A stretch of 48,053 bases of DNA from Deltaproteobacteria bacterium (GTDB lineage: Bacteria; Myxococcota_A; Polyangia; JAAYKL01), in assembly GCA_029565915.1 (NCBI GenBank), contig JAKQNG010000334.1:1-48053 (forward strand), in the 5' to 3' direction. Positions 25,262 through 35,369 of this stretch are shown piece by piece; the first letter of the stretch is position 1; each line of letters opens with the position of its first letter. The notes beneath the pieces were generated by a model that did not search any database, was not told where the DNA came from, and worked only from the letters and a program-made list of their open reading frames with translations. The translations under genes were made by a program, and so were the position numbers.

Positions 25262-25337
25262 CGGACATCTGCCGTTTTTCTTCCTCCGTTCGTTTTTCTG
25301 GACCGCTTTTTCCTTCGCCGCATCTCTCCTTTGAAAC

Positions 25338-25350
25338 GGCGGATTCCGCC
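25338..25350 (+). promoter_or_regulatory. Palindrome GGCGGATTCCGCC upstream of beta-helix gene
   Basis: Perfect six-base arms around one T, 19 bases before ATG 25370. As RNA it can form a five-pair stem with an ATT loop. It lies in a block of about 75 bases (including GCATCTCTCCT and GGAGGACTC) shared with the leaders at 28815 and 30441. Confidence 0.6.
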
Positions 25351-25369
25351 TGTGACAATGGAGGACTCG

Positions 25370-27415
25370 ATGTCTGGAAAATTAGATCTGTTGCTGACAG
25401 TAGTATTGGCCGCGCTGCTCATGGCGATGAACGCCGGATGCGACGAACCGGAATCCACGGATTCCGGCGACAGTGACGCGGACAGCGACAGCGACGCGGA
25501 TTCCGACAGCGACGCGGATTCCGACAGTGATACGGATGCGGACGGCGACAGCGACACCGACGCCGACAGTGACACGGACAGCGACGCCGATACGGACAGC
25601 AATACGGATACCGACTATGACACTGACTTCGACACCGAAGGGTTCAGCGGCACCGCCCTGTTTGCATCTCCGGACGGCACCGGTACGGACTGTACGGACG
25701 AAGCGCCGTGTTCGATTGCCTCGGCTAAGGCAAAGGTTCAGGACTCTCTTGGGTCGGGCAGTGATGATCTGGCTGTATTTCTGGCCGGTGGGACGTATGT
25801 GCTCAATGAGCCGCTGGCCTTCGGCGCGGCGGATTCTTCGGACAGTCGCCGGGTTCACTGGATCGGCAACGGCTGCGACACCCGCGTGAGCGGTGGACTC
25901 CGGGTCACAGACTGGACCGTCCACACGGACGACATCTGGAAAGCCCCTGTTCCCGCGGAATTTGACAGTCGTCAGCTCTGGGTCAACGGCCATCGCGCCA
26001 CGGTGGCGAAAACGCCCACCGACCAGAGCCGGACCGCAGTGGACTACAGTACATCATTCCCGGCCGAATTCTGGGGAATGACGCAGGACGGCGGAAGTGT
26101 TTCCACATCATACGACCTGTCGGGATGGAATCGCATCGATCGGGTGGAGGCCGTGATGCGCTTCAACTGGTGGCGCGTGGAGCGGTGCCGTCTGGCGGGC
26201 GGCGGTAACGGCAGTTTCAGTCTGGTGCTACCCTGCGGCAAGAACGCCTGGGTATCTGAACAGCGCAACGTGGTGTATCTGGAAAACGCCTATGAACTGC
26301 TGGACGAACCGGGCGAGTGGTACCTCGATGTGGACGCCGATGTCGTCTACTACAGGCCCCTGGCCGGCGAAGACATGAATGCCGTTGAATCGTGGCTCGG
26401 CAACCTCGAAGAGCTTGTGCGGCTCGACGGTGCCCGCAACATGCAGTTCGAGAAAATCGCGTTCCAGCACGCCACCTGGCACTATCCGAGCGAAGACCAC
26501 GGCTACACCGGATGGCAGGGCGGCTTCACCTATCCGGGCGACTATGAAGCGACCGGCGACGGGCAGGAAACCGTGGGCAATGTGCAAGTGCGCGGGGCAA
26601 ACAATATTTCATTTGAAAGTTGTCGTTTTGAGCACTTCGGCGCTTCGGGCATCAATATCCAGAGTGGCAGTCACGACATTTCTGTTGTCGGGTGCGTGGT
26701 CCGCGACGTTTCCGGACATGGCATTCAGGTGGGACACAAAGATGATTCAGACGGCAACCACACGGCGGATGTGGTCATCCGCAACAACTGGATAACCGAT
26801 GTGGCCGTTGATTTTCAGGACAATCACGGTGTTCACATTCCGCGTTCAACCGGTGTGTGGGTGGAACACAACGAGATTTCGCATACGCCGTACTCCGCCA
26901 TCGCCATCGGCTGGGGATGGAACAATGCGGACAGCTGGTATGGCGATATTCACGTGAACAGCAACCATATTCACAACGCCATGCGCTCCGGCTCCGATGG
27001 CGGGTCCATCTACGCCATGAGTTCTCATCCCGGATCGGAGATCCGCGATAACTGGTTTGATGAATATCTGGATCCGGGCCGGAAACATGTGGGAACGGGC
27101 TACATGCATGGCGGTCACATCTACATGGAAGATGGTGCAAGTCATTACACCGTGCAGGGCAACGTGGCGACAAACACGACGCGATGGCTGTTCACCTGGG
27201 CCACCAACAACCGGGAGAACGACATCCAGTACAACTGGTCCGACACCAGCGAGAGCCAGAACAGCATCGACGGCATCAACGGTTGTGTCATTGCCAATAA
27301 CACCGTCGTCACGGACGGCAACTGGCCCGCAGAAGCGCAGGCGGTCATGAACGCGGCGGGCATGGAATCGCCGTTCGATGCCATCGTGGACGACATGGGT
27401 CTGTGCAGCCGATGA
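25370..27415 (+). CDS. Right-handed beta-helix lipoprotein, GH141-like
   Basis: 681 residues. ATG 25370 follows GGAGGACTCG; lipobox NAGC (Cys24); Asp-rich linker to about residue 90. The rest is a right-handed parallel beta-helix. Its N-terminal part shows the pattern of GH141 and related helix enzymes: LFASPDGTGTDC, FLAGGTYVLNEPLAFG, VSGGLRVTDW, then RQLWVNGHRATVAKTP. Later rungs include CRFEHFGASGINIQSGS and NSNHIHNAMRSGSDGG. GH141 members act on fucosylated or xylan substrates, so a plant polysaccharide is plausible, but the exact activity is not shown. The GH5 gene follows 26 bases later, probably in the same transcript. Confidence 0.8.
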   Translation: MSGKLDLLLTVVLAALLMAMNAGCDEPESTDSGDSDADSDSDADSDSDADSDSDTDADGDSDTDADSDTDSDADTDSNTDTDYDTDFDTEGFSGTALFASPDGTGTDCTDEAPCSIASAKAKVQDSLGSGSDDLAVFLAGGTYVLNEPLAFGAADSSDSRRVHWIGNGCDTRVSGGLRVTDWTVHTDDIWKAPVPAEFDSRQLWVNGHRATVAKTPTDQSRTAVDYSTSFPAEFWGMTQDGGSVSTSYDLSGWNRIDRVEAVMRFNWWRVERCRLAGGGNGSFSLVLPCGKNAWVSEQRNVVYLENAYELLDEPGEWYLDVDADVVYYRPLAGEDMNAVESWLGNLEELVRLDGARNMQFEKIAFQHATWHYPSEDHGYTGWQGGFTYPGDYEATGDGQETVGNVQVRGANNISFESCRFEHFGASGINIQSGSHDISVVGCVVRDVSGHGIQVGHKDDSDGNHTADVVIRNNWITDVAVDFQDNHGVHIPRSTGVWVEHNEISHTPYSAIAIGWGWNNADSWYGDIHVNSNHIHNAMRSGSDGGSIYAMSSHPGSEIRDNWFDEYLDPGRKHVGTGYMHGGHIYMEDGASHYTVQGNVATNTTRWLFTWATNNRENDIQYNWSDTSESQNSIDGINGCVIANNTVVTDGNWPAEAQAVMNAAGMESPFDAIVDDMGLCSR

Positions 27416-27441
27416 GACGCTTTGTGAAAACGGAGGATGCG

Positions 27442-28752
27442 ATGACTGGCGGGGTGAACCTGATTTTGTCTGTTGCGATGGCTGTGCTGGTGATTGCGAT
27501 ACCCACCGGATGCGACAGCGCGGCATCCACTGATCCGGTTGACGTCGACAGCGACACGGATAGCGACAGCGATGCCGACAGTGACACCGACGCGGACACC
27601 GACACGGACGCGGACACGGACAGCGACACGGACGCGGACACGGACAGCGGTCCGGGCAGCGATACGGACAGTCAGATCGACACGGATGGGGACACGGACG
27701 GGCGGTTTCACGTCGTGGGCACAAAGATCATCGCACCTTCCGGCGAAGAGTTTGTTCCCGTCGGGGCCAACGCCTGCGGGTGGAACTATCCCAACTTCGG
27801 CTGTCCGGGCACACTCAATCCCGATGGTTCCGCCCATGCGTTCGAAGACGACTTGGATTCCTTTGTCAACTTGTGGAAGTTCAACACGGCCCGTCTCAAC
27901 GTCTGGACCAAAGAGTTCTGGTGGGAAGGCGTTCAGCACAGCTGGCTGGAATGGCCGCGGGACGAAGCCGACATGCTCGCCGCACTGGATCGGATCGTGA
28001 ATGCCTACTCGGCACTCGGGGTTGTGCTGATCATTGAAAACCATGATTACACCTGTTCCTATCCGAACACCGAGATCAGTCGCCTGAAAGACTTCTGGCG
28101 TTTGATTGCCGATCGCTACCGCGACAATACGTATGTGTGGTTGAATCTGTGGAACGAAGTGGGCTGGGAAGACGGCGCGGTACCGGTCGCCTGGCGCGAT
28201 CAGCAGCAGGAAGTGATTCAGGTGATCCGCGATGAGGTGGGCGCGCAGAATATTATTGTAATCGATGGCTCCAAGTGCGGCCAGGAGGCGGCATCGTGGA
28301 ACGACAACCCGATATGGGCCATTGCATCAGGCATTCTCACCTACGGAGATGATCTCAAACTATTTAACAGCACGAGCTACAGCGACATTCTGTTCAGCGT
28401 TCATATGTACGATCAATGGGCACTGGATTTCGCGTTCGAGAACAAGTTCCGCGATTATGTGGCGCGGGTTCACACAGCGGGGCACGCGCTGATGATCGGC
28501 GAAGTGGGTTCGACAGCACCTGACCGCTTTACCGGGGTAACGGAGCTGGCGGTGGAGGTGGGCCTGCGGGAGCTGGGGCTGGGAGTGCTGTTCTGGCACT
28601 GGTGGCCCGGTGACGGCTTTGCGCTGGTGGAAGGTCCGGGCTGGAACGGCACCGCGGTGAACAGCACCACGAACCCGACCAACCTGACGAGCTATCAGGG
28701 GCAGTTCTTCTGGAGAGCCACACACGAGTACGGATTCGGCCTCCATCCCTGA
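27442..28752 (+). CDS. GH5-family glycoside hydrolase lipoprotein
   Basis: 436 residues. ATG 27442 follows GGAGG; signal peptide with lipobox PTGC (Cys24); Asp-rich linker to about residue 87. The catalytic barrel has the GH5 pattern: FVPVGANACGWN, FNTARLNVW, VVLIIENHD, the acid/base in LWNEVGW (Glu239), FSVHMYDQW and the nucleophile in IGEVGS (Glu354), ending near LFWHWWPGDGF. GH5 enzymes cleave cellulose, mannan or related beta-glycans; subfamily not determined. It shares the signal-peptide style of its neighbours but lacks their palindromic leader, consistent with transcription from the preceding gene. Confidence 0.87.
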   Translation: MTGGVNLILSVAMAVLVIAIPTGCDSAASTDPVDVDSDTDSDSDADSDTDADTDTDADTDSDTDADTDSGPGSDTDSQIDTDGDTDGRFHVVGTKIIAPSGEEFVPVGANACGWNYPNFGCPGTLNPDGSAHAFEDDLDSFVNLWKFNTARLNVWTKEFWWEGVQHSWLEWPRDEADMLAALDRIVNAYSALGVVLIIENHDYTCSYPNTEISRLKDFWRLIADRYRDNTYVWLNLWNEVGWEDGAVPVAWRDQQQEVIQVIRDEVGAQNIIVIDGSKCGQEAASWNDNPIWAIASGILTYGDDLKLFNSTSYSDILFSVHMYDQWALDFAFENKFRDYVARVHTAGHALMIGEVGSTAPDRFTGVTELAVEVGLRELGLGVLFWHWWPGDGFALVEGPGWNGTAVNSTTNPTNLTSYQGQFFWRATHEYGFGLHP

Positions 28753-28814
28753 ATGCCTCCCGCCTGCTTTATTGAACCGTTCTTTCCCCTGATCGCATCT
28801 CTTCCTTTCAAACA

Positions 28815-28825
28815 GCGGACTCCGC
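28815..28825 (+). promoter_or_regulatory. Palindrome GCGGACTCCGC upstream of second beta-helix gene
   Basis: Five-base arms around one C, 23 bases before ATG 28849. It aligns with the palindromes at 25338 and 30441; flanking matches include GCATCTCTTCCT upstream and GGAGGACTCG downstream. Confidence 0.55.
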
Positions 28826-28848
28826 CTCAGAACATTCTGGAGGACTCG

Positions 28849-30378
28849 ATGATTTTCAGAACGAATCTGTTGCTGACAGTTGCAGTGGCCGCCCTGGCAG
28901 CGGTGATGAATGTCGGATGCGACGGCACGGCGTCCGCAGTTTCAGGAGACAGCGACAGCGACTCCGACACGGACAGCGACTCCGACACGGACAGCGACAG
29001 CGACGGCGATGGGACAGACACGTCGGATGGTACAGACAGCGAAAGCACGGATCCGTCCGATCCGGACAGTGACAGCGATGGAGATACAGACAGTGACAGC
29101 GATGCGGATTCGGACACGGAATGCATCCCGGACACGGAACCGCAGCCTGATGAGTATCCTCTGACCGGTGTGGAATACCGGGTGCGGCCGTCGGATCCGC
29201 CGGGTACACTTCTTTCGGCCCTTCAACAGGCGGCGCCCGGCGACCACGTGATCGTGGAGGACGGTCTCTATGAAGAACCCTGGGAACTGAAGATTGAAAA
29301 CAAGGCCGGAACCGATGCGAATCGCCTGGTGATTCGCGCCGAACATTCCGGCGGGGCGATCATCCGGAGTGCGAGCCAGTGGCATGTCATGTCTCTGTGG
29401 AACTCCACCGGCGTGGTCATCGACGGTTTCGACCTGTCCTACGATACCGCGCAGACGGAGGGCATCTGGGCCGGAATTTACGTGACCGACAGCGAATGGG
29501 TGACGGTTTCGAACAACCGCGTTCACGATTGCGGGCTCAGCGGCATCCAGATCGACAAGTCGGATAACATTGTGATCGAAGGCAATCGCACCATCGGCAA
29601 TTCCATGCGCAACGAGCTGAATGGCAGCGGCATCTCCATCTACCACCCGGTGGTCAAGTCCGAAAGTCCGACGGGCTTCGGGTTCATCATCAGAGGCAAC
29701 ATCAGTGCCCACAACCGCTGTGAACTGCCGTTCCCCGGTTGGGGACAGCCAACAGACGGAAACGGCATTATTCTGGACGACTTCCGCAACACGCAGGGTG
29801 GCGGTCAGGAGGGCGGGTATTCGAAGCCGGTGCTTATCGAAAACAATGTCTGTTTCTCAAACGGCGGTCGCGGCATCCACGCCTTCCTGTCCGATCGTGC
29901 GGTCATTCGCCACAACACGGTCTGGCACAACAATCAACTGCTGTCCTCGTACTACGATTCCGTGGCGGATTTGAGCATCATGCAGGCGGACGGCGCTCTG
30001 GCGGTCAACAACATCTCCGTGAGGGATCCGGACATCGTTCAAGGGCATGCCCTGTGGGTGGAAGGGGTGGACAATATCTTCCTGAACAACATGGTTGTCG
30101 GAACCACCTGGTTTTCTGTCGCCGGAGAATCCCTTTTCACGGGAAGCGCTTCGGGCAACCTGACGGATGTTGCGGACAACTACCCCGGTTTCGTGAATCC
30201 AGCGACGGATACGGGGTCTGCCGATTTCCGGCTCACGGATTCCAGTCCGGCAATCGATGCGGGCACCACGGAACAGGCCGCAGCCTTCGATGCCGACGGA
30301 AAACCCCGGCCCATTGGCGGGCTTCCGGATATGGGCGCCTTTGAATACGGGTTGTCCACACTTCCCGTCTGTCCATGA
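28849..30378 (+). CDS. Right-handed beta-helix lipoprotein, possible polysaccharide lyase
   Basis: 509 residues. ATG 28849 follows GGAGGACTCG; lipobox NVGC (Cys24); linker to about residue 100. The helix begins [19 protein letters not shown] and LYEEPWEL, as in pectate lyases of the PL9/PL6 shape, then runs through rungs such as [19 protein letters not shown] and [11 protein letters not shown], closing with SSPAIDAGT and [10 protein letters not shown]. The closing motif is common in secreted beta-helix proteins. Specific lyase or hydrolase activity cannot be assigned. The first 40 residues and the leader are paralogous to those at 25370 and 30474. Confidence 0.78.
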   Translation: MIFRTNLLLTVAVAALAAVMNVGCDGTASAVSGDSDSDSDTDSDSDTDSDSDGDGTDTSDGTDSESTDPSDPDSDSDGDTDSDSDADSDTECIPDTEPQPDEYPLTGVEYRVRPSDPPGTLLSALQQAAPGDHVIVEDGLYEEPWELKIENKAGTDANRLVIRAEHSGGAIIRSASQWHVMSLWNSTGVVIDGFDLSYDTAQTEGIWAGIYVTDSEWVTVSNNRVHDCGLSGIQIDKSDNIVIEGNRTIGNSMRNELNGSGISIYHPVVKSESPTGFGFIIRGNISAHNRCELPFPGWGQPTDGNGIILDDFRNTQGGGQEGGYSKPVLIENNVCFSNGGRGIHAFLSDRAVIRHNTVWHNNQLLSSYYDSVADLSIMQADGALAVNNISVRDPDIVQGHALWVEGVDNIFLNNMVVGTTWFSVAGESLFTGSASGNLTDVADNYPGFVNPATDTGSADFRLTDSSPAIDAGTTEQAAAFDADGKPRPIGGLPDMGAFEYGLSTLPVCP

Positions 30379-30440
30379 CCGTAAGCCGTGCAACTTTTTT
30401 TGAACCGATTTTATCCGTTGCTGCATCTCTCCCTGCAAAC

Positions 30441-30453
30441 GGCGGATTCCGCC
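30441..30453 (+). promoter_or_regulatory. Palindrome GGCGGATTCCGCC upstream of CBM/beta-helix gene
   Basis: Identical to the palindrome at 25338, 20 bases before ATG 30474. Flanked by GCATCTCTCCCTGCAAAC upstream and GGAGGACTCA downstream. Third member of the conserved leader set. Confidence 0.6.
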
Positions 30454-30473
30454 CCGGGACCATGGAGGACTCA

Positions 30474-32867
30474 ATGGTTATCAGAATAAGTGGGTTATTG
30501 TCTGTAGTCATGGCCGCGCTGCTCACGGCACTGGCCACCGGATGCGACGGCACGGCGTCCGCAATTTCAGGAGACAGCGACACGGACAGCGACAGCGATT
30601 CAGACAGCGACAGTGATACGGATTCGGACAGCGACACGGACAGTGACACGGATTCGGACAGCGACACGGACAGTGACGCGGATTCGGACGGTGACTCGGA
30701 TGCCGACAGCGATGCCGACAGCGACAGCGACGCCGACAATGACGCGGACAGCGACACCGACGCGGATGCGGACAGCGACACCGATAGTGACATCCTGCCC
30801 CTGCGCATCGAGGCCGAGTGCGCCTTCGGGGCGGACGCCGGGGATTGCAACGGCGCCTTTGACGGCACGAACATCGCCCTGCCGGGCAACGAGTGGACAC
30901 CTTCTGTCCCCTGGCTCAAGGACACGAATGTGCTGGGCGCCATGGATGCGGGAGTGTGGCTGGCGTTCCCGGGCGTCGACCTGACCGGGTACGACACCAT
31001 CGCGGCGTACTTCGCCAGTGACGGGAACCCGGGGGCGTTCGAGTTCCGGCTGGATGCGCCGGATGGCACATTGATCGGAACGCTGCAGGTTCCGTCCACC
31101 GGCGGCTGGACTGTCTTTGTGGAGCACACCACTTCGATGGTTCCGACATCTGGCGTGCACACCCTGTATGTGGTGGTGACGAGCTCCACGAATGCCACAG
31201 GCATCGGCGATGTGGACTGGTTTGAACTGCGGGCGTCGGGCGGTGCAGATACGGACCCGGTGGATACGGACACGGGCAGCGACGGGGACAGCGACTCGGA
31301 TGTGGACACGGACCCGGTGGATACAGACCCTGTGGATACGGACCCGGTGGACACGGACCCGGTGGACACGGACGAGTTTGACTGCCTCCGTTACGTGAGC
31401 ACCACGGGCAACAACAGCAACAACGGCTCATCGGGCAGCCCCTGGCGGACGATTGCCCACGCGCTCTCGCAGGTGGCCGCCAACTCGGGCTGTGCGATTC
31501 TGCTCTCGGCCGGTGAGTTCGTCGAGGCGAACATCCTGACGGTTCCCGACGGCGTGAGCCTCATTGGAGAAGGGCCATCGTCCACCACCGTCAAGATAAA
31601 CCACTATTTCAGCCTGACCGATGCCGTGTCCAACGCGAATCCCCACGTGCACACGTTCCCCGAACACTTTGTCATTCAGCTCGGCGGTGAGGACCAGATC
31701 ATCTCCGGCTTCCGGCTCGACGGTCAGAACAAGACCTGTCACGGGGGCGTCATCGCCGAGTACGCCAACCATCTGATTGTTGAAAACCTGCGTGTGGAGA
31801 ACTTCCGCTTCTCGGGCATCTGGGTCATCGACGCGGACAACACGGAAATCCGGAATAACTATCTGAAGAACAACACCTACGGAAACCCCGCCGGTTCCGG
31901 GGACGGCGGCGGCGACAGCGGGTCGTTCATGTATCACCGCGGGTACGGGCTGCTCGTCCACGGCAACACCATCATTGAAGAGGGCAACCTGGAGTTTGAC
32001 AAGGGCGGGTACCCCATCAAGGGGCAGAACCGCACCTATGGCGGTGATTCCAAACCCCTCGAAGAATCCCGGTTCTTCAACAACGTGCTGCAGGCCCCCC
32101 AGGGCGGGGCGTGGGAGAATGGCATGGCGCCGGCGATCACTCTGGAAGGCCTCACCGTAACCATGAAGAATGTGCGCATTCACAACAACTGGGTGAACAA
32201 TCACATCTCGTTACCGACGGGGACACAGGGGTGGGGCGTCCGCATCGATCATAATGTCATCGATATGGGACGAGCCAGATACGCGTATGGCATCGAACAC
32301 GCCCTGTCGAACGTGGAGATCGATCACAACTACTTCTACGGCGGCATCTATCCCATCGCCAACTGGGGCGGGGACCGCAGCAACCACAGCATCCACCACA
32401 ACATCTTCCACGGGGCCTGCGCGGACTGGATGGACGGACGGGAGATGATCCTCTATTCGGGCCACATCACCAACCTGAAGTTCTACAACAACACCATCAT
32501 CGACAACGAAGGCATCGGTGAGATCTTCGCCCTGAACGGCGGCTCCACCAACGCGGATGTGCGCAACAATGTGTTCTACCGGGTCAGTGGGTCCCGGGAC
32601 AACTTCGGCGACACACCGAACGGAACGGTCTCGAACAACCACTTCCACAACATCTCCACCCGGGGCAGCAGCAACACCACGGGAGATCCGGGTATCACCC
32701 TGTCGGGCAGCGCGCCGCTTTCGCCTCCCTTCTACACCCTGAACGGTGGCTCACCGCTTATCGATGGGGGCGTGGTCATCGCCCCCTACACCGATGGCTA
32801 CGCGGGCAGCGCCCCCGACAAAGGCGCCATCGAACAGGGCTCCCCATTCTTCGCCGGTGTGCCATAA
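30474..32867 (+). CDS. CBM6-like plus right-handed beta-helix lipoprotein
   Basis: 797 residues. ATG 30474 follows GGAGGACTCA; lipobox ATGC (Cys24). A first Asp-Ser linker runs to about 105. A CBM6/CBM35-like module follows (about 107-258: [42 protein letters not shown]), then a second linker of Asp-Pro-Val-Asp-Thr units, then a beta-helix domain (about 303-797) opening with [18 protein letters not shown] and [13 protein letters not shown]. Rungs are rich in Asn-Asn turns. It probably binds and cleaves an extracellular polysaccharide; family of the helix not assigned. It ends close to the next lipoprotein gene (66 bases). Confidence 0.8.
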   Translation: MVIRISGLLSVVMAALLTALATGCDGTASAISGDSDTDSDSDSDSDSDTDSDSDTDSDTDSDSDTDSDADSDGDSDADSDADSDSDADNDADSDTDADADSDTDSDILPLRIEAECAFGADAGDCNGAFDGTNIALPGNEWTPSVPWLKDTNVLGAMDAGVWLAFPGVDLTGYDTIAAYFASDGNPGAFEFRLDAPDGTLIGTLQVPSTGGWTVFVEHTTSMVPTSGVHTLYVVVTSSTNATGIGDVDWFELRASGGADTDPVDTDTGSDGDSDSDVDTDPVDTDPVDTDPVDTDPVDTDEFDCLRYVSTTGNNSNNGSSGSPWRTIAHALSQVAANSGCAILLSAGEFVEANILTVPDGVSLIGEGPSSTTVKINHYFSLTDAVSNANPHVHTFPEHFVIQLGGEDQIISGFRLDGQNKTCHGGVIAEYANHLIVENLRVENFRFSGIWVIDADNTEIRNNYLKNNTYGNPAGSGDGGGDSGSFMYHRGYGLLVHGNTIIEEGNLEFDKGGYPIKGQNRTYGGDSKPLEESRFFNNVLQAPQGGAWENGMAPAITLEGLTVTMKNVRIHNNWVNNHISLPTGTQGWGVRIDHNVIDMGRARYAYGIEHALSNVEIDHNYFYGGIYPIANWGGDRSNHSIHHNIFHGACADWMDGREMILYSGHITNLKFYNNTIIDNEGIGEIFALNGGSTNADVRNNVFYRVSGSRDNFGDTPNGTVSNNHFHNISTRGSSNTTGDPGITLSGSAPLSPPFYTLNGGSPLIDGGVVIAPYTDGYAGSAPDKGAIEQGSPFFAGVP
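31311..31370 (+). repeat. Four tandem 15-bp units encoding Asp-Pro-Val-Asp-Thr
   Basis: Units at 31311, 31326, 31341 and 31356 are variants of GACCCGGTGGACACG; the last two are identical. They form the second linker of the CBM/beta-helix protein and differ in composition from the Asp-Ser linkers of its neighbours. Confidence 0.85.
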
Positions 32868-32917
32868 TCAGTGAAAGTTTCCGCCCATCCCGTTCCATGG
32901 CGGTGCGTGAAACCGCG

Positions 32918-32927
32918 TAAGGAGGTG
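32918..32927 (+). promoter_or_regulatory. Strong Shine-Dalgarno AAGGAGGTGA deciding a TTG start
   Basis: This is an extended anti-16S match. The next start codons in frame are TTG at 32934, six bases away, and ATG at 32946, eighteen away. Spacing favours TTG. A GTG inside the site is too close. Confidence 0.7.
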
Positions 32928-32933
32928 AGGATT

Positions 32934-34931
32934 TTGAAACGTGAAATGCCAATCATACTGCTGCTGTTGTTGCTCTTGTCCGCGTGCGGTGAAGACGGCG
33001 GCAACGGGTCGGAAGGGGATACGGACAGTGATTCCGACAGCGATTCGGACAGTGATACCGACAGCGATACCGACAGTGATACGGACGGGGACTCCGACAG
33101 CGACACGGAGCAGGAATGGGACACGGATATCGTGACAGTGGTGTCCCCGGACACCCGGGTGTTCTATTCCCACGACGCAGGGGACGAGTGGTTTCACGAC
33201 ATCCACCGTCTGTCCGATGGAACGTGGCTGGTGGCCGGAGGCGCCTCCGGTACGGACTGGCTGCCGGCGGAGCCGGATCTGGTCACCCTGGACATGCCGG
33301 GACTGGATGCGGCGGCCACCGGTCGCGTCGCCCTGCTGCTGCACCTTTCCGCGGACTTTGACACGATTCTCCATGCCATGCGGCTTCCAGCAGACACCGC
33401 GTCGGACATCTTCCGCATCCGCGGCACCGAAAAGCCCGGCACGGTTACGGGCGACCTGTACATCTCGGGCACCCGGGAAAACGGCGCTGCCCACAGCGGC
33501 TATTTCATCGCACGGCTGAACGGAAATTTCATCGATGAGGTGCCCACCGGCGCGCAATGGGTCTTCAACGTGAAGGCCGGAGGGGATCATCAGGCCTGGC
33601 AGCCGTGGGACGTGAGCGCCGATGGTGAGGTCACCTATGCGATGGGGACGCCTTTTGATCCGAACTGGGCGGCCATCTACCGGCTGGATGCGGATGGTCA
33701 GCAGAGGGTCGTGCCGGGATGGAAGACGCACTGGATCGACAACGGCAGCGGCGGTGAGAGCGAAGTCAACGTGCCGTCCCTTGCGGACTACACCGGTGGC
33801 GCCACCGTGAAATACAGCGGCATCGTGCTCAAACCGAGCCGGCCGGGCCTGCGCTCCATGACTGCGGACGACTACAGTGCAGTCCTCGATGACGGGGTCG
33901 GCGAGCCCAAACAGGGCACCTGGCCCAACGACTACTACTACGGCGGCCCCATCGAATACAGCGCGGCCGACTGGTCCGTGTCGGAGGTGGACGGCCCGGG
34001 GTACACGGGGTACACCGCGCGGTCGTCGACCCACCGGTGTGTGGCCATCGTCGTCGATCGGCGCAACGGCGATCTCTATTTCGGCTACAGCGTGCAGAGC
34101 ATCCTGCCCGGCGGCAATCCGGACTTCGAGCCCGCCGTGGTGGCCATGGATGCCGACGGCGGACTGAAGTGGTGGAGCCGCCTGTACACGGAAACCGACG
34201 ACAACTCCACGCCGGATCAATATGTGGACGCCCTGGCCATCGACTACACCGACGCAGACGGCGGCGCGCTGGTGGTGGTGGCCCGTTCCCACGGCAACAA
34301 CGTGATCAACCTGTGGAACGGCACGGATGCGTTTCAGAATCAGTTCACGGGCAACAACGGCAACATCCACGTTTCGTGGATCGGCCGCCTGTCGCTTGAC
34401 CGGGAGACGCTTCGCCACGCCAGCTACCTGGCCGAGCTGAACGAAGGGTCCACCACCCCGGAAACCTACACGGACGACCTGCTCTCGCCCTGGTGGAATC
34501 TCAACTCCGGCTGGCCCGACCTGAACACCACCCGCACAACCCCGGGAAGTGTGAAAGTGGACGCGGAGGGAAATATCCATGTGATGGTTGCGGGACGCCA
34601 GACCATCACCACGTCGAACGCCTATATTGAGAACATCCTGCCCGGCGATCCGGAGGCGCGGACGTGGACAGATTTTGTCCGTATCTACCAGCGGGACCTG
34701 TCGCGGCCCATCTACTCGAGTCTGTTCTGTACAACCAACCGGCTGGGCGTCGACGCGGGTTCGGACAACGCGGAGTTGAGCGCCGTGTGGCCCGTCCCCG
34801 GCGGTCTGGTCATGGTGGGACAGCACACGCTGGTGAACGGCTATCAGGTGCCCGGTGCATTGCCGGCCCCCTGGGCCTCTGACACGGCCCTCGAGGGCGA
34901 CGCCTTCATTGCCAAACTGATGTTCGAGTAG
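32934..34931 (+). CDS. Asp-rich lipoprotein, probable beta-propeller, function unknown
   Basis: 665 residues from the TTG start (see Shine-Dalgarno above). A Leu-rich signal peptide has lipobox LLSAC (Cys18), followed by a linker to about residue 65. The large domain has repeated strand patterns with a turn and aromatic closing, such as GEVTYAMGTPFDPNWAAIY, GDLYFGYSVQSI and GNIHVMVAGRQT, ending DAFIAKLMF. This looks like a secreted beta-propeller similar in style to PQQ or SBBP repeat proteins, but I recognise no family. It follows the beta-helix gene in the same direction without a clear terminator, so it may belong to the same transcript. Confidence 0.7.
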   Translation: MKREMPIILLLLLLLSACGEDGGNGSEGDTDSDSDSDSDSDTDSDTDSDTDGDSDSDTEQEWDTDIVTVVSPDTRVFYSHDAGDEWFHDIHRLSDGTWLVAGGASGTDWLPAEPDLVTLDMPGLDAAATGRVALLLHLSADFDTILHAMRLPADTASDIFRIRGTEKPGTVTGDLYISGTRENGAAHSGYFIARLNGNFIDEVPTGAQWVFNVKAGGDHQAWQPWDVSADGEVTYAMGTPFDPNWAAIYRLDADGQQRVVPGWKTHWIDNGSGGESEVNVPSLADYTGGATVKYSGIVLKPSRPGLRSMTADDYSAVLDDGVGEPKQGTWPNDYYYGGPIEYSAADWSVSEVDGPGYTGYTARSSTHRCVAIVVDRRNGDLYFGYSVQSILPGGNPDFEPAVVAMDADGGLKWWSRLYTETDDNSTPDQYVDALAIDYTDADGGALVVVARSHGNNVINLWNGTDAFQNQFTGNNGNIHVSWIGRLSLDRETLRHASYLAELNEGSTTPETYTDDLLSPWWNLNSGWPDLNTTRTTPGSVKVDAEGNIHVMVAGRQTITTSNAYIENILPGDPEARTWTDFVRIYQRDLSRPIYSSLFCTTNRLGVDAGSDNAELSAVWPVPGGLVMVGQHTLVNGYQVPGALPAPWASDTALEGDAFIAKLMFE

Positions 34932-34982
34932 GTTATCTGGTGGTTGATATCTGAACCGTCCAGGACACCGTCTGTGGTCGTC

Positions 34983-35297
34983 CTATCCATCGAGCAGGAA
35001 ATCGCGGACATTGCGGAATCGAATGCCCTCGAACTCGTCAACCATCAGCGGATCCATGGTCAGAACCAGCCGGGGATAATTGTCCCGGATGGTGCGAAGC
35101 GGGCGAAGCTCTCTGTCCCGTGTGGCGGCGGTTTCCAGCAGATAGACCACTTGAATGTACATCGTTTCGCCTGCGCGGCTGGCGACGAAATCGACTTCCA
35201 GATCACGGTTTTTTCCGACCCGGACGTCAAACCCGCGCCGCAGCAGTTCAAGATAAACGACGTTTTCAAGAAGCTGACCCACATCCGGACCCCGATC
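34983..35297 (-). pseudogene. C-terminal remnant of a DUF4143-type AAA ATPase
   Basis: The minus strand encodes about 100 residues matching the end of ATP-binding proteins with a DUF4143 domain: GQLLENVVYLELLRRGFDV, RDLEVDFVASRAGE, MYIQVVYLLE and a final strand. No ATPase domain, Walker motif or proper start is present upstream; the frame runs antisense into the next lipoprotein gene. It is best explained as a truncated remnant of an accessory gene. Such proteins are common and mobile between bacteria. Confidence 0.7.
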
Positions 35298-35369
35298 GGG
35301 CACCCCACCCGGGGAATACCTGTCCTGTTTCCGGGTTCTCATCTGCTGGCCGGGCGGGATTGGACGGGC

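Noticed and set aside
25262-25284. Terminator after the GH16 gene
   Set aside because: CGGACATCTGCCG before a T run forms only four pairs with a bulge; too weak to call.
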